NCBI GenBank assembly: GCA_029260755.1 | Contig: JAJDCQ010000070.1 | Coordinates: 58,358 to 122,357 of the forward strand | Length of the DNA: 64,000 nucleotides | DNA from: Planctomycetota bacterium | GTDB lineage: Bacteria; Planctomycetota; J058; JAJDCQ01 | Direction of reading: 5' to 3' | Shown: positions 1 to 9,504 of the stretch, piece by piece | How the letters are laid out: each line of letters starts with the position of its first letter | How positions within the stretch are numbered: the first letter of the stretch is position 1 | Made by a program: the position numbers and the translations under genes | The notes under the pieces: model-generated | Seen by the model: the letters and a program-made list of their open reading frames with translations, nothing else | Database searches by the model: none | Told to the model about the DNA's origin: nothing

Positions 1-1275
1 CCGGTCGGCTGCGCCCTCGTCGCGGTGCTCCCCCTCACGATCGGCGCGAGCGCCTACGCCGCCTACGGACCGCTCCTGCGCTGGATCCGGTCGCGGCGGA
101 CGGCCGTCTGCGCCCTCGTCGCGCTCCAGGCGTTCTTCCTCCTGCTCGTCGCGGTCGTGCCGTGGCTCGCGTCGGGACGGCTGGTGGCCCTCGTCGTGAT
201 CCTCTCGCTCTCGAAGATGGCGGGCAACGCGGCCGGTCCGATCTGGTCGTCGTGGATCGGCGACATCGTCCCCGAGCGCGCCCGGGCGACCTTCTTCGGG
301 CGGAGGAGCCGCGCCGCGACGTTCGCCGCGATCGCGGCGGCGGCCGGGGGCGGCATGCTCCTCGACGACCTGTCGCTGCGCTGGAGCGTCGCCGCCGCGT
401 TCAGCGCCGTCTACGTCCTCGCGGCGACCGCGCGCCTCGTCTCGGCGTTCTTCCTCCTCCTCCACGACGACCCGCCGGCGCACGCCGACGGCGATGAGCC
501 GGGCATCCTCGCGACGCTGCGCGCTCTGCCGCGCACCCACAACGGGCCGCTCATCCTCTACCTCCTGTGGATCAACGCCTCGGTCTACGTCTGCGCCCCG
601 TACTTCACCCCCTACATGATCGAGGAGCTCGGCTTCAGCTACACCCAGCTCGCCTGGGTCGACAACGCCGCCCGCATCACGAAGTTCATCTTCCTCTCGG
701 TCTGGGGCCGCGCCGCGAACCGATGGGGACCGCGTCGGACGCTCGTCCTCGTCGGGCCGCTCATCGCGGTCGTGCCGCTCCTCTGGCTCGCCCACGGCGC
801 GTTCGTCGCGATCATCGCGTATCAGGTCTTCGCCGGATTCGCGTGGGCGGGCTTCGAGCTCGCCTCGCTCGCCCTCCTCTTCGACGCGACCTCCCGGCGC
901 GACCGGGCGGCCGTCGTCGCCGCCTACAACGTGTGTAATGGCGCCGCGATCCTCCTCGGCAGCCTCGCCGGGATGGGGATCGTCGGCGCGGCCGCGGCGC
1001 GGATGGCCGGCTACGGGACGACCTTCGCCGTCTCGGGGGGCGCGCGGCTCCTCGCGATGGTGCTCCTGCCGAAGATCCGCGAGGCTCGGGCGGTGCCCTC
1101 GATCGGCTATCGCGAGCTGCTCCTGCGGGTGCTGCTCTTCCGGCCGACCGCCGGGCCCGCGAACCGGCCGGTGATTCTCCCGGGCGTGGCGCCGCCGCTC
1201 ACCCCGCCCCCGGACGCGCCGCCCGAGGGCGCGGGTCCGGTCGCGCCGGGCGAGGCCGCCGCGGGCGAGTCCTGA
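1..1275 (+). CDS. MFS-type transporter, 5' end cut by window edge
   Basis: Integral inner-membrane protein of the major facilitator type. The frame is open to base 1, so the N-terminus (probably the first one or two helices) lies outside the window. The visible 424 codons show about ten hydrophobic segments. A short basic loop with GRRSR (around residue 100) follows a segment containing an SSWIGDIVPERAR motif, which resembles the loop 2-3 and 4-5 signatures of sugar or nucleoside-type MFS proteins. The second half repeats the layout (YMIEELGFSYTQ, then WGRAANRWGPRR). The last 50 residues are a Pro/Ala-rich cytosolic tail. Substrate unknown. The next gene follows about 90 bp later on the same strand, with no sign of functional coupling. 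Confidence 0.75.
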   Translation, partial: PVGCALVAVLPLTIGASAYAAYGPLLRWIRSRRTAVCALVALQAFFLLLVAVVPWLASGRLVALVVILSLSKMAGNAAGPIWSSWIGDIVPERARATFFGRRSRAATFAAIAAAAGGGMLLDDLSLRWSVAAAFSAVYVLAATARLVSAFFLLLHDDPPAHADGDEPGILATLRALPRTHNGPLILYLLWINASVYVCAPYFTPYMIEELGFSYTQLAWVDNAARITKFIFLSVWGRAANRWGPRRTLVLVGPLIAVVPLLWLAHGAFVAIIAYQVFAGFAWAGFELASLALLFDATSRRDRAAVVAAYNVCNGAAILLGSLAGMGIVGAAAARMAGYGTTFAVSGGARLLAMVLLPKIREARAVPSIGYRELLLRVLLFRPTAGPANRPVILPGVAPPLTPPPDAPPEGAGPVAPGEAAAGES

Positions 1276-1367
1276 TCGCGCGCGAGCCCTCGGCAGGAGC
1301 GGGGATGCGGGGCCACGCGGCGCTCGCTGGACCCTGGCTTGCGTGGCGCTGGGGGGAGGGCCGCGCG

Positions 1368-2474
1368 ATGTCCGGCACCGGGACCGACCGGCCGAGCCGT
1401 CACGCCGGGCTCGATGAGCTCCTCGACGACGCGGCGCGCCTCGCGCGCGGCCCCGCTCCTCGCGAGGCGCTCCGGCGCACCTGGGCGCGGCGGGCCGTCA
1501 CGATCCCGGCGATGGTCGCGGCGACCGGTCTCTACCTCGTCCTCTTACCGGTCGTCCTGCCGCTCGCCGCGGTTTACGACCTGCTCGAGCGCCGCGACCT
1601 CGTCACTGTTCGATGCCTCGTCGCCGTGCTCGCGAACCTCATCATGCACTGCGTCGCGGTGCTCCTGCTCCTCGGCATCTGGCTCCTGTCCGGCTGCGGC
1701 GGGGCCGCCGAGGCTCGCGAGCGACGCTGGACGGTGTGGCTCGAGAACTGGTGGACCTGCGGCGCGTGGCGGACGGCCGAGGTCCTGTTCCGCATGCGGA
1801 CCGAGGTCGAGGGCGGCGAGGCGCTCGAGCAGCCCGGCCCCCTGATCGTCTTCCCGCGCCACGCGAGCATCCTCGACACGATGCTGCCCTTCTACACGGT
1901 CGCCGCGCCGACGCAACGCCGGCTCCGGCACGTGATGAAGCACGAGCTGCTCGTCGACCCGGCCGTCGACGTGATCGGACACCGGGTTCCGACCGCGTTC
2001 GTCCGGCGCGGGACGCGGAGCCACGCGGCGCAGGTGGCCGCGGTCGAGCGCCTCGTCGACGGCCTCGAGGACGTCGATGCGGTGATCGTCTACCCCGAGG
2101 GGACGCGCTTCACCGAGGAGAAGCGCCGGCGCGTCCTCGCCAGGATCGCGGAGAAGGACCCCGAGAGCTACGCGCGCGCGCGCTCTCTGCGTCACGTCCT
2201 GCCTCCCCACGTCGGCGGCCCGCTCGGGATCCTCGAGCGAGACGCGCGGGCCGATGTGGTCTTCTGCGCGCACACCGGCCTCGAGGGCGCGAATCACCTG
2301 AGCGATCTGTTCGGAGGCTGCTTGTTCGACCGGACGGTGCAGGTGCGTTTCTGGCGAGTCCCGGCGAGCGACATCCCGGAAGGCCGGGACGAGCGCGTCG
2401 AGTGGCTCTACGACTGGTGGGAGAGGGTCGACCGCTGGGTCGACGCGCACGAGGTGTCGCGCGCGAGCCGGTGA
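1368..2474 (+). CDS. PlsC-like lysophospholipid acyltransferase
   Basis: Probable membrane-bound 1-acyl-glycerol-3-phosphate acyltransferase-type enzyme, adding an acyl chain to a lysophospholipid at the inner membrane. Two N-terminal hydrophobic segments (about residues 48-70 and 85-110) precede the acyltransferase domain. The catalytic HX4D block is seen as RHASILDTMLPF and the substrate-binding EGTR block as VYPEGTRFTEEK. The ATG at 1368 is chosen because a GGGGGAGGG ribosome site sits 8-16 bp upstream. An in-frame ATG at 1305 lacks one. At 368 residues it is longer than bacterial PlsC (about 240) and nearer to the plant and animal LPLAT subfamily found in several Planctomycetes and Proteobacteria. 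Confidence 0.8.
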   Translation: MSGTGTDRPSRHAGLDELLDDAARLARGPAPREALRRTWARRAVTIPAMVAATGLYLVLLPVVLPLAAVYDLLERRDLVTVRCLVAVLANLIMHCVAVLLLLGIWLLSGCGGAAEARERRWTVWLENWWTCGAWRTAEVLFRMRTEVEGGEALEQPGPLIVFPRHASILDTMLPFYTVAAPTQRRLRHVMKHELLVDPAVDVIGHRVPTAFVRRGTRSHAAQVAAVERLVDGLEDVDAVIVYPEGTRFTEEKRRRVLARIAEKDPESYARARSLRHVLPPHVGGPLGILERDARADVVFCAHTGLEGANHLSDLFGGCLFDRTVQVRFWRVPASDIPEGRDERVEWLYDWWERVDRWVDAHEVSRASR

Positions 2475-2877
2475 TCGCCGACGGTTCCGCGAGGCGATCT
2501 TCCGGATGCAGCGACGCCGTCGTCGATCGCTTCTCAGCGTCGGCGACGGCGGTCGCGTCGTCGGGCTCCTTCCGGAGCCACCTGCCTTTCGGCATGGGAC
2601 CCGCTCGCGCGGGTTCAGGCGTCCTCGGTTTGGACGAGGATGCCGGGCGGAATGTCTTCAGCGTTCTGCGATCCGCACCTCCTCTCGTCGGGTGAGTCGG
2701 GTGAGTCGTTCGGGAGCCTCTTTCACGATCCTGACGCCCGAGACACACGCACGCCGTATGCCGCTTCATGTGCGATGCGTCCGGCGTCGGCGCGGTCGGC
2801 AGTTGCGGTCGATCTGGAGCCCGGGGCGACCGTCGCGGGCCGCGGGATGCTTCCCGCGGCGCGGCTTCCTTCGCGGT
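2475..2877. other. 403-bp gap, no gene recognised
   Basis: Between the tail-to-tail ends of the acyltransferase and the next minus-strand gene. It contains a GGCTCC-TTCC-GGAGCC hairpin (2564-2579) without a T tract and a 9-bp tandem duplication of CGGGTGAGT (2689-2706). No convincing coding frame or RNA gene was seen. Confidence 0.5.
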
Positions 2878-3402
2878 TCAGCGCTCCTCGGACCGCCTCG
2901 CGAGCTCGAGGTCGAGGAGCCGATCTCCGATGAGCTCGGCCACCTCGGCTTCGACGGCCTCACTCCGCCGGCCTCGGCTCTTGAGCGGCCACAGCGCATC
3001 CCGCAGGGGCACGGTCCGGATGAGGTCGGCCTCGATCCTCGCGAGGAACGGCGTCGCGGGCGGCGTGCCCTCGGCGTGGAGGGCGCGTCGGAGGTCGGCG
3101 CCGAATCGATCCCGGCGGCGACCGGAGATCCAGCAGAGCTCGAGCGACCGGGGGATTGCCGGCTCGACGTTGTTGATGACCAGCTCGTGCCAGCCTCCGC
3201 GCGAGGAGCACACGAGGAGCTCCTGCCCCGCGTGACTCCGGCGGAACCTCCGGATGCGACGGCGGGCCTGGAGCCGCATCGCGAGCGCGACGGGCAGCGC
3301 GACGGCGATGGCGACGATCACGAGGATGACGATCGGAGGGGCGATCGCGGCGATCGCCAGGGCGCGGAGCGCGGTTCGAATCGGTCGCATGTCTCCCTTC
3401 AT
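2878..3402 (-). CDS. hypothetical single-pass membrane protein
   Basis: 174-residue protein of unknown function. An N-terminal strongly hydrophobic segment (residues about 8-34, Ala/Ile/Val-rich) anchors it. The rest is a soluble, charged domain with a CSSRGGWHELVINNVEP stretch and a helical Arg/Glu-rich C-terminus. Two starts are possible: ATG at 3402 (GGAGGG immediately upstream) and ATG at 3390 (GGGAG immediately upstream). The first is preferred. It is divergent from the solute-binding lipoprotein gene, with 130 bp between the starts. No family was recognised. Confidence 0.55.
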   Translation of the reverse strand: MKGDMRPIRTALRALAIAAIAPPIVILVIVAIAVALPVALAMRLQARRRIRRFRRSHAGQELLVCSSRGGWHELVINNVEPAIPRSLELCWISGRRRDRFGADLRRALHAEGTPPATPFLARIEADLIRTVPLRDALWPLKSRGRRSEAVEAEVAELIGDRLLDLELARRSEER

Positions 3403-3532
3403 ACCCTCCGGCGGACGAAAAAGGGCGCTCTTCCAGCGCGGGCGTGGTCGGTGACGCGGTGCGCGGCCGTCTGCGCCGGCCGTCAAGCGCCCCGGGGTCA
3501 AAGCCGATAGCGGACCTCGGGAGGGAAGTGCC

Positions 3533-4555
3533 TTGCGATATCTCCGTTTCGGCGCGGTCGCGCCACTTTTCGTCGTTCTGTCCGTCGTCGCGTTCGCGAG
3601 CGGTTGCCATCTGATCGTTCGTCCCGACGTGAAAGCGCCGACGACGGCCGAGGGGGGCGAGCCGTCGGGCGACGTCCGCTTCGTCAGCGTCCGGCCGATC
3701 GATCGCGAGAAGATCGCTCCGGGCACCGACGGGTCGCCCTACTGGGACAAGGTCCGGGCGGGCGAGAAGCTCATCGTCGGGATCAACCCGAGCTATCCGC
3801 CGTTCGGTGTGCGGGTGCAGCCCGGGCTCGTCGGGACGGCCGAGGCGCCGCAGCCGGTCGTCGGGTTCGACGCCGACCTCGCCCAGCACCTCGCGCAGAC
3901 CCTCGGCGTGCCCGTCGAGCTTCGCCCGGTCGCCTCGCGCGACGCGCTCGATCAGCTCAATGATGGGACGATCGACGTCGCGATGGCCGGCCTCACCCGG
4001 ACGGCCTTCCGCGCCGCGCAGGTCAACTTCACCGACCCCTACGTGGTGATCTCGCAGGCGGCGCTCGTCGAGCGTCGCTTCGTCGACGGCTCGCGAGCGA
4101 CCGACGAGGAGCGCCGCGACGTCGTCGATGACTACTACGACCTGACCGGGATCTCCGGGCTGCGGATCGGCGTCGTCGAGGGCACGCGCCCCCACTACCT
4201 CGCCCTCAATAACTTCCCCGACGCCAAGATCGTCCCGTTCGCGACGATCGACGAGGCCTCGAAGGCGCTCATCGCCGGGCGACTCAACGCCCTCGTCCAC
4301 GACGACGCCTACGTCCGCGTCTGGGGTCGCATTCATCCCGGCGCCGCCGGCCGGTTCAGCCCGCTCCTGGAGCGGGTGACCGAGGAGCCGATCGCGATCG
4401 CGATCCGGAAGGGCGACCTCGAGTTCCTCGAGTTCCTCAATGCCTACGTCGCCGAGATCCGCGTCGACGGCACGACCGATCGTTACTTCCGGCGTCACTT
4501 CGTCGACACCCTCTGGCTGTCCGTCGCCGACCTGGCGCGGGAGGAGCAGGAATGA
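3533..4555 (+). CDS. periplasmic solute-binding lipoprotein, family 3
   Basis: Extracytoplasmic amino-acid-type solute-binding protein, as in ABC transporters or periplasmic sensing. Residues 1-25 form a lipoprotein signal ending in FASGC, so Cys25 would be lipidated. The mature part has the family pattern: KLIVGINPSYPPFG, FDADLAQHLAQTLGV, IDVAMAGLTRT, NFTDPYVV, then the second-lobe GLRIGVVEGT. The start codon is TTG: a GGGAGGGAAG ribosome site lies 6-14 bp upstream and no ATG fits. No permease or ATPase is adjacent. Instead the stop overlaps the start of a porin-like gene (ATGA), so the pair may be an outer-membrane and periplasm uptake unit. Confidence 0.75.
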   Translation: MRYLRFGAVAPLFVVLSVVAFASGCHLIVRPDVKAPTTAEGGEPSGDVRFVSVRPIDREKIAPGTDGSPYWDKVRAGEKLIVGINPSYPPFGVRVQPGLVGTAEAPQPVVGFDADLAQHLAQTLGVPVELRPVASRDALDQLNDGTIDVAMAGLTRTAFRAAQVNFTDPYVVISQAALVERRFVDGSRATDEERRDVVDDYYDLTGISGLRIGVVEGTRPHYLALNNFPDAKIVPFATIDEASKALIAGRLNALVHDDAYVRVWGRIHPGAAGRFSPLLERVTEEPIAIAIRKGDLEFLEFLNAYVAEIRVDGTTDRYFRRHFVDTLWLSVADLAREEQE

Positions 4556-5946
4556 CCCGCACGAGCATCCCCAGCCGTCGCCTCCTCGTCCGCGCCGCGC
4601 TCGCCGCCGCGGTCGCCGCGTTCGCGCTCGGCCCGGGCGCGCACGTCGCCCGGGCGCAGGATGGCGACATCCTCGACGAGATCGAGTGGGACATCGGCGG
4701 CTCCCTCCGCGTCCGCGGTCTCTACCTCGCGAACGGGACGCTCGCCGAGGAGCTCGACTTCGCGCAGCGTCTCGCGCTGCAGGTCGCCAACGAGAACAAG
4801 ATCGACGCGACCCAGGCGTTCATCGACATGCGCCTGCGCCTCTTCCTCCAGGCGACCGCCTACGAGGAGTTCACCGCCCACCTCGGCGTCGAGGTCGGCG
4901 ACCTCGTCTTCGGCGACGCGGGGGACGGCGGCGACATCGGCACCGACGGGATCGTCTTCGAGAACAAGCACCTCTACCTCGAGTGGCACCCGAAGAGGTA
5001 CTCGGTGAAGGCACGCGCCGGCCTCTACGCCCTGCAGACCGACGAGCACGGGATCATCCTCTCGGACGACGTCGCCGGCCTGCACGCCGAGTGGGAGATC
5101 CTCGGGGCGCAGACCTCGCTCTCGCTCGACTTCGTCAAGGCGGTCGAGAACAGCCGGGTCGACCTCGACGGCGACGGGATCGTCGACAACGACTACAACG
5201 ACCGCACGATCTGGCTCGCGGCCGTCTCGACGAGCATCACCGATCCGCTCACCCTTCGCGCGTTCTTCGCCGCGGACATCGACAACACCCAGGACAGCCC
5301 GGTCGACAACATCGAGCAGGACATCTACTGGGCCGGCCTCGAGGCGCGCGCCCGGGTCGGCGGGATCCGCCTCTCCGCCACCGGAATCTACGCGTTCGGC
5401 AAGCGCACCGAGACCGGGCTGCCCGGCGTCCACATCCGCGCCTGGGCGGTCGACGCTCGGGCGTCGTACGCCTTCCCGTTCGTGACGGTCGAGGCGATCG
5501 CGGGCTGGGCGTCGGGCAACGACCCCGACCGCCTCACGACCGACGAGGCCTTCCCGACGATCTCGCCGTTCTACGCGGTGAGCGGGATCGTCTACAGCAA
5601 CTTCGGCGGCTTCAACGCGACCGGGAGCGACCTCTCGGGCACCGCCCACGTGACCCTCCGGGCGCGGGTGACGCCGGTTCCGTGGATGGATGTCGAGGCG
5701 GTCGCCCTCTACGCGGTGTTCACCTCGGACCGCGACGTCTCGGACGCCGTCAACCGCTTCGACCAGAACGAGCGCAGCCTCGGGACCGAGTTCGACCTGA
5801 ACTTCACCTTCCGTCTGTCCGACAAGTTCAAGATCTTCGCCCGCGGGAGCGTGCTCCTGCCGGGGCAGGGCTACTACACCGAGTTCGACACCAAGGCGAC
5901 CCGCCAGCTCAGCCAGGTGATCGTCGGCGCGCAGCTCAACTTCTAG
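4552..5946 (+). CDS. outer-membrane porin-like beta-barrel protein
   Basis: Predicted exported beta-barrel. A Sec signal (residues 1 to about 36, ending AHVARAQ) is followed by alternating hydrophobic/polar strands rich in Asp, Tyr and aromatic girdle residues, closing with a terminal phenylalanine (VIVGAQLNF*), the usual BAM signal. The closest general type is alginate-export/OprP-like porins with about 16 or more strands; the family was not fixed. Its ATG overlaps the preceding stop (ATGA), with GGAGGAGCAGG upstream, so translation is coupled to the binding lipoprotein. The last 4 bp overlap the convergent kinase gene. Confidence 0.65.
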   Translation: MTRTSIPSRRLLVRAALAAAVAAFALGPGAHVARAQDGDILDEIEWDIGGSLRVRGLYLANGTLAEELDFAQRLALQVANENKIDATQAFIDMRLRLFLQATAYEEFTAHLGVEVGDLVFGDAGDGGDIGTDGIVFENKHLYLEWHPKRYSVKARAGLYALQTDEHGIILSDDVAGLHAEWEILGAQTSLSLDFVKAVENSRVDLDGDGIVDNDYNDRTIWLAAVSTSITDPLTLRAFFAADIDNTQDSPVDNIEQDIYWAGLEARARVGGIRLSATGIYAFGKRTETGLPGVHIRAWAVDARASYAFPFVTVEAIAGWASGNDPDRLTTDEAFPTISPFYAVSGIVYSNFGGFNATGSDLSGTAHVTLRARVTPVPWMDVEAVALYAVFTSDRDVSDAVNRFDQNERSLGTEFDLNFTFRLSDKFKIFARGSVLLPGQGYYTEFDTKATRQLSQVIVGAQLNF

Positions 5947-8900
5947 TCCCCGGCGTCGTCGCCGGCGAAGAGAGCCTCGAACCCGGGCTCGCCGCGCACC
6001 GCGGCGAGCTCGGCGTCATCTCGGTGGGCCCACAGGAGGTGCTTCGCGAGCCGCGCCCGTTCGAGCTCGATCGCGTCGGGCAGCCGCGGGTCGGTCTCGC
6101 CCGACTCGAGCAGAGCCTCGAGCTCGGCGAGGGCGGAGCGTCGCATCCGGAGGTCGGCGGCGAGCCAGGCGATCGCGTTCGCGCGGAGGCCCGCCGTCTC
6201 GTCGGGGTCGTCGCTCTCGGCGGACGCCATCGAGGCGGTGCACGCGGCGTTGTAGAGGGCGTAGCGGGAGCGATCGTCGCGGACGGCCGGGTCGCGGAGG
6301 GCCGCCTCGTAGTGGCCGAGCGCCTCGGCCCACTCCCCCGCCTCGCTGAGCGACCCGGCCCGGAGGTGGTGCTCGTGGCCGTTGCTCGGCGCGACGTCTC
6401 CCTCGATGACGGCGTGCTCGCGCTCGAGGAACGGAAGCATCCGCGGGACCTGCACCATCCACTCGCGGAAGCGCGCCTGCGCCTGCGCCGGCTCGATCCC
6501 TTCGAGGTGTCCGAGCAGCTCCTTCGTCGCCGCGATCGCCTCGGCGCGCCGTCCGAGGGCGTGGAGCACGCGGGCGACCTTGCCGAGGTCGCCCGCGACC
6601 TCGACCCGCGTCGCGGGATCGTCGGGCATCACGGCGAGGACGCGCCGACGCGCCTCGACCGTCGCGCGGTAGGCGGCGAGGGCGCCCTCGCGGTCGCCGC
6701 GCGCGGCGGCGAGGTCGCCGAGGCGGAAGTGGGTCGTGGCGAGGCGGCGGCGGTACTCGGGTTCATCGGGGTCGGCGGCGATCACCTCGCCGATCGTGGC
6801 GGCGAGGCGATCGACGACGGCGATCTGCTCGTCGAGCGGGACGCCGGCTCGTGAGAGGCCTTCGGCGAGGTTGCTCAGCGAGGTCGCGAGTGACATGCGG
6901 GCGGAGACGGCGTCGGGATCGCGCTCGATGAGGATCGTCGCGTGCGCCGCGGCGCGTCGGTAGGCGGCGATCGCGCCGGTGACGTCGCCGGTCTGGAGGA
7001 GCGTCGATCCGTGGTCGTCCTCGGCGACGGAGAGGGCGCGGCGGTCGAGCACGTTGTCGGGGGCGGCGGCGACGAGGGCCGCCTGGAGGTCGACCGCCTC
7101 GGCGAATCTGGCTGTCGCCGCGTTCAGCCCGTCGGCCGTCTCGAGGGAGAGCTCGGCGTAGCCCGCACGGCGAAGCGACACGGCGAGCTCGCGGCGCGCT
7201 TGCGCGTTGTCGGGGTCGAGCGCGACCAGCGCGCGTCCGATCCAGGCGAGCTCGAGGGCGGCGTCGCGCGCCGCCTCGAGCTCACCGAGGACCGTCCTCG
7301 CCCCGGCGATCACCTCGAGGGCGGCCGCCACGTTGGTCATCCGGGACGGGGCGGTCGGATCGGCCTCCAGGCTCGCCCGCGCGAGCGTCAGGGCGCGGTC
7401 GGCGGCGGCCGCCGCCGCGTCGGCCTCGCCGCGCGCGAGGTGGGCGTTCGCGAGCTCGAAGAGGAGCTGGTAGGTCGCCCGGTCGCCGTCGAGTTGGTGC
7501 TCCCGCGCCAGCTCGATGAGCTCGCCGAAGGCCTCGACCGACTCGGTCATCAGGCCGGCCTCGCGGATGAGGCTCGCGCGGCGGTGGAGCGCGCTCGCGA
7601 GGAGGTGCGGGATGCCGTCGCCGCCGTCGACCGCGATCAGGCGTCGCCAGATCAGGACCGCGCCGTTCTGGAGGTCGCGGGCGGCCTCGGGGTCGCCGAG
7701 CTGCTCGCGGATCACGCTGCGCTGCTCGAGCGCCTCGGCGAGATGGAGGAGCGCCGACCCGTCGGCGGGGTTCCGCGCGAGCAGCCGCTCGGCGGCCGCG
7801 AGGCGCTCGGCGACGCACGCCGCCGCTTCGTCGAGGTCGCCGAGCTCGCGGTGGACGTCGCCGAGGTCGCCGTGGATCGCCGCCCACTCGAGCAACGCGC
7901 CTTCGGCGTCGGGGTCGCGCCGACGGTCGGCGCCGACGATCGCCCTCGCCCGCTCGAGAGCGTCGCGGGCGGTGCCGAGCCCGCCGTCGAGCGCCGCGAG
8001 CTTGCCGATCCGATGAAACGCCTCGGCCCGGCTGGCGGCGAAGCCCTCGAGGACGCCGGCGTCCTCGAATCGCTGGAGCTCGGCGAGGCGTCCGGCCGCC
8101 GTCGCCAGGACGTCGAGCCGGGCCTGGCGCGCTTCCGGGCCGGGGATCTTCGCGAGCTCGTCGTGGACGCCGTAGACGAGGATCGCCAGCGCCGAGAGCG
8201 CCTCGGCGGCGGCGTCCTCGGCCGTCCGGCGCTCGGCGACCGCCTGGTCGCGCTCGGCGCCGATGCGCCGGAACGACTCGACGGCGCCGATCGCGAGGAC
8301 GATGCTCGCCACGGCGACGATCGCGGCGGCGGTGCCGGCGAGGGTCCGGTTGCGACGGATCCACTTGCGGGCGCGCTCGATCGGGCCCGGCCGACGGGCG
8401 GCGATCGGCTCGTGGCGGAGATAGCGGCGCAGGTCGTCGGCGAGCGCCTCGGCGCTTCCGTAGCGCGCCTCGGGCTCCTTCGCCAGACATACGAGGCAGA
8501 TCGTCTCGAGGTCACGGTCGAGGCCCGCTCGCAAGCGCGAGGGCGGCGGCGGGTCGCGAGTGAGCACCGCCTGGATGAGCTCGAGGACGCTCTCGCCGAC
8601 GAAGGGCGGCCGGCCGGTGAGCATCTCGTAGAGGGTGGCGCCGAGCGAGTAGACGTCGGCGCGGCGGTCGATCCGGTCGGGCCGCCCCTCCGCCTGCTCG
8701 GGCGGCATGTAGGCGGGCGTCCCCATCGCCTGGCCGCTCGCGGTGATGCCCTGGCTCCGCTCGACCTCCTTCGCGAGGCCGAAGTCGGTCAGGAGCGGCT
8801 CGCCGCTGGCGTCGTCGAGGAGGACGTTCGCCGGCTTGAGGTCGCGGTGGAGCACCGCTCGCTCGTGGGCGTAGGAGAGGGCGCGCGCGAGCTTCTCGGC

Positions 8901-9437
8901 GATCGCGGCCGCGTCGCGCGGCGGGAGCGGCCCGTCGCCGCGGATCCGGTCGCGGAGGCTGCGCCCCTCGATGAGGTCCATCACGAGGAAGGGCCGGCCA
9001 TCGTCGTCCTCGCCGACCTCGTGGATCCCGACGATGTGGGGGTGGCGGAGGCGCGCCGCGGTGCGGGCTTCAATGGCGAACCGTTCGAGCTGCGCGCGGC
9101 TCGCGTGGTCGCCGGCGAGGAGCACCTTCACCGCGACGCGCCGATCGAGCGCCTCGTGGCGTGCGAGGTAGACGACGCCCATCCCGCCGCGGGCGAGCTC
9201 GCGCTCGATCGCGAACGGCCCGATCCGGCTCGGCGTGGGTCGGTCGGCGCGGTCGTCGCCGTCGCTCGAGACCTCGGCCTCGGGCCCGGTCGAGACGGTC
9301 GGGTCGGTCGGCCGGACCGTCCGGTCCGGGGATGGGTCGGCGGCGTCCGAGATCTCGGTCGGCGTGGTCGCCGGGTTCCCGGGGTCGGCGTCGGCGATGA
9401 AGCCGCGCAGCCGCTCGATCCGCTCCTCGTCCGCCAT
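5943..9437 (-). CDS. Ser/Thr protein kinase with TPR tail (kinase 1)
   Basis: Membrane-anchored Hanks-type kinase, 1164 residues. Residues 1-70 are an acidic, Thr/Pro-rich linker. The kinase domain runs about 73-335, with the glycine loop ELARGGMGVVY, catalytic Lys104, HRD Asp199 (HRDLKPANVLLDD), DFG Asp218 and GTPAYMPPEQ. All catalytic residues are present. A transmembrane helix follows at about 365-387. The remaining 770 residues are helical TPR-like repeats, presumably outside the membrane as a sensor or scaffold. No clear Shine-Dalgarno precedes the ATG. It may be the last gene of a minus-strand run with kinase 2 and a small membrane protein. Confidence 0.9.
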   Translation of the reverse strand: MADEERIERLRGFIADADPGNPATTPTEISDAADPSPDRTVRPTDPTVSTGPEAEVSSDGDDRADRPTPSRIGPFAIERELARGGMGVVYLARHEALDRRVAVKVLLAGDHASRAQLERFAIEARTAARLRHPHIVGIHEVGEDDDGRPFLVMDLIEGRSLRDRIRGDGPLPPRDAAAIAEKLARALSYAHERAVLHRDLKPANVLLDDASGEPLLTDFGLAKEVERSQGITASGQAMGTPAYMPPEQAEGRPDRIDRRADVYSLGATLYEMLTGRPPFVGESVLELIQAVLTRDPPPPSRLRAGLDRDLETICLVCLAKEPEARYGSAEALADDLRRYLRHEPIAARRPGPIERARKWIRRNRTLAGTAAAIVAVASIVLAIGAVESFRRIGAERDQAVAERRTAEDAAAEALSALAILVYGVHDELAKIPGPEARQARLDVLATAAGRLAELQRFEDAGVLEGFAASRAEAFHRIGKLAALDGGLGTARDALERARAIVGADRRRDPDAEGALLEWAAIHGDLGDVHRELGDLDEAAACVAERLAAAERLLARNPADGSALLHLAEALEQRSVIREQLGDPEAARDLQNGAVLIWRRLIAVDGGDGIPHLLASALHRRASLIREAGLMTESVEAFGELIELAREHQLDGDRATYQLLFELANAHLARGEADAAAAAADRALTLARASLEADPTAPSRMTNVAAALEVIAGARTVLGELEAARDAALELAWIGRALVALDPDNAQARRELAVSLRRAGYAELSLETADGLNAATARFAEAVDLQAALVAAAPDNVLDRRALSVAEDDHGSTLLQTGDVTGAIAAYRRAAAHATILIERDPDAVSARMSLATSLSNLAEGLSRAGVPLDEQIAVVDRLAATIGEVIAADPDEPEYRRRLATTHFRLGDLAAARGDREGALAAYRATVEARRRVLAVMPDDPATRVEVAGDLGKVARVLHALGRRAEAIAATKELLGHLEGIEPAQAQARFREWMVQVPRMLPFLEREHAVIEGDVAPSNGHEHHLRAGSLSEAGEWAEALGHYEAALRDPAVRDDRSRYALYNAACTASMASAESDDPDETAGLRANAIAWLAADLRMRRSALAELEALLESGETDPRLPDAIELERARLAKHLLWAHRDDAELAAVRGEPGFEALFAGDDAGD

Positions 9438-9504
9438 GGGGGCGAAGGTTACGGGCCGCGACGCGATGCGTCAATCTTCATCTAATGAAGACGAGGGAGC
9501 GGCG

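Noticed and set aside
2506..3510. 334-codon plus-strand frame
   Set aside because: Arg/Ser/Gly-rich with no domain, and antisense to the better supported minus-strand gene at 2878-3402.
6942..9485. 847-codon plus-strand frame antisense to kinase 1
   Set aside because: Mirror of a high-GC kinase gene. Composition is Arg/Gly/Val noise without domains. Other long antisense frames (for example 10076-12943, 45322-47577) were dropped for the same reason.
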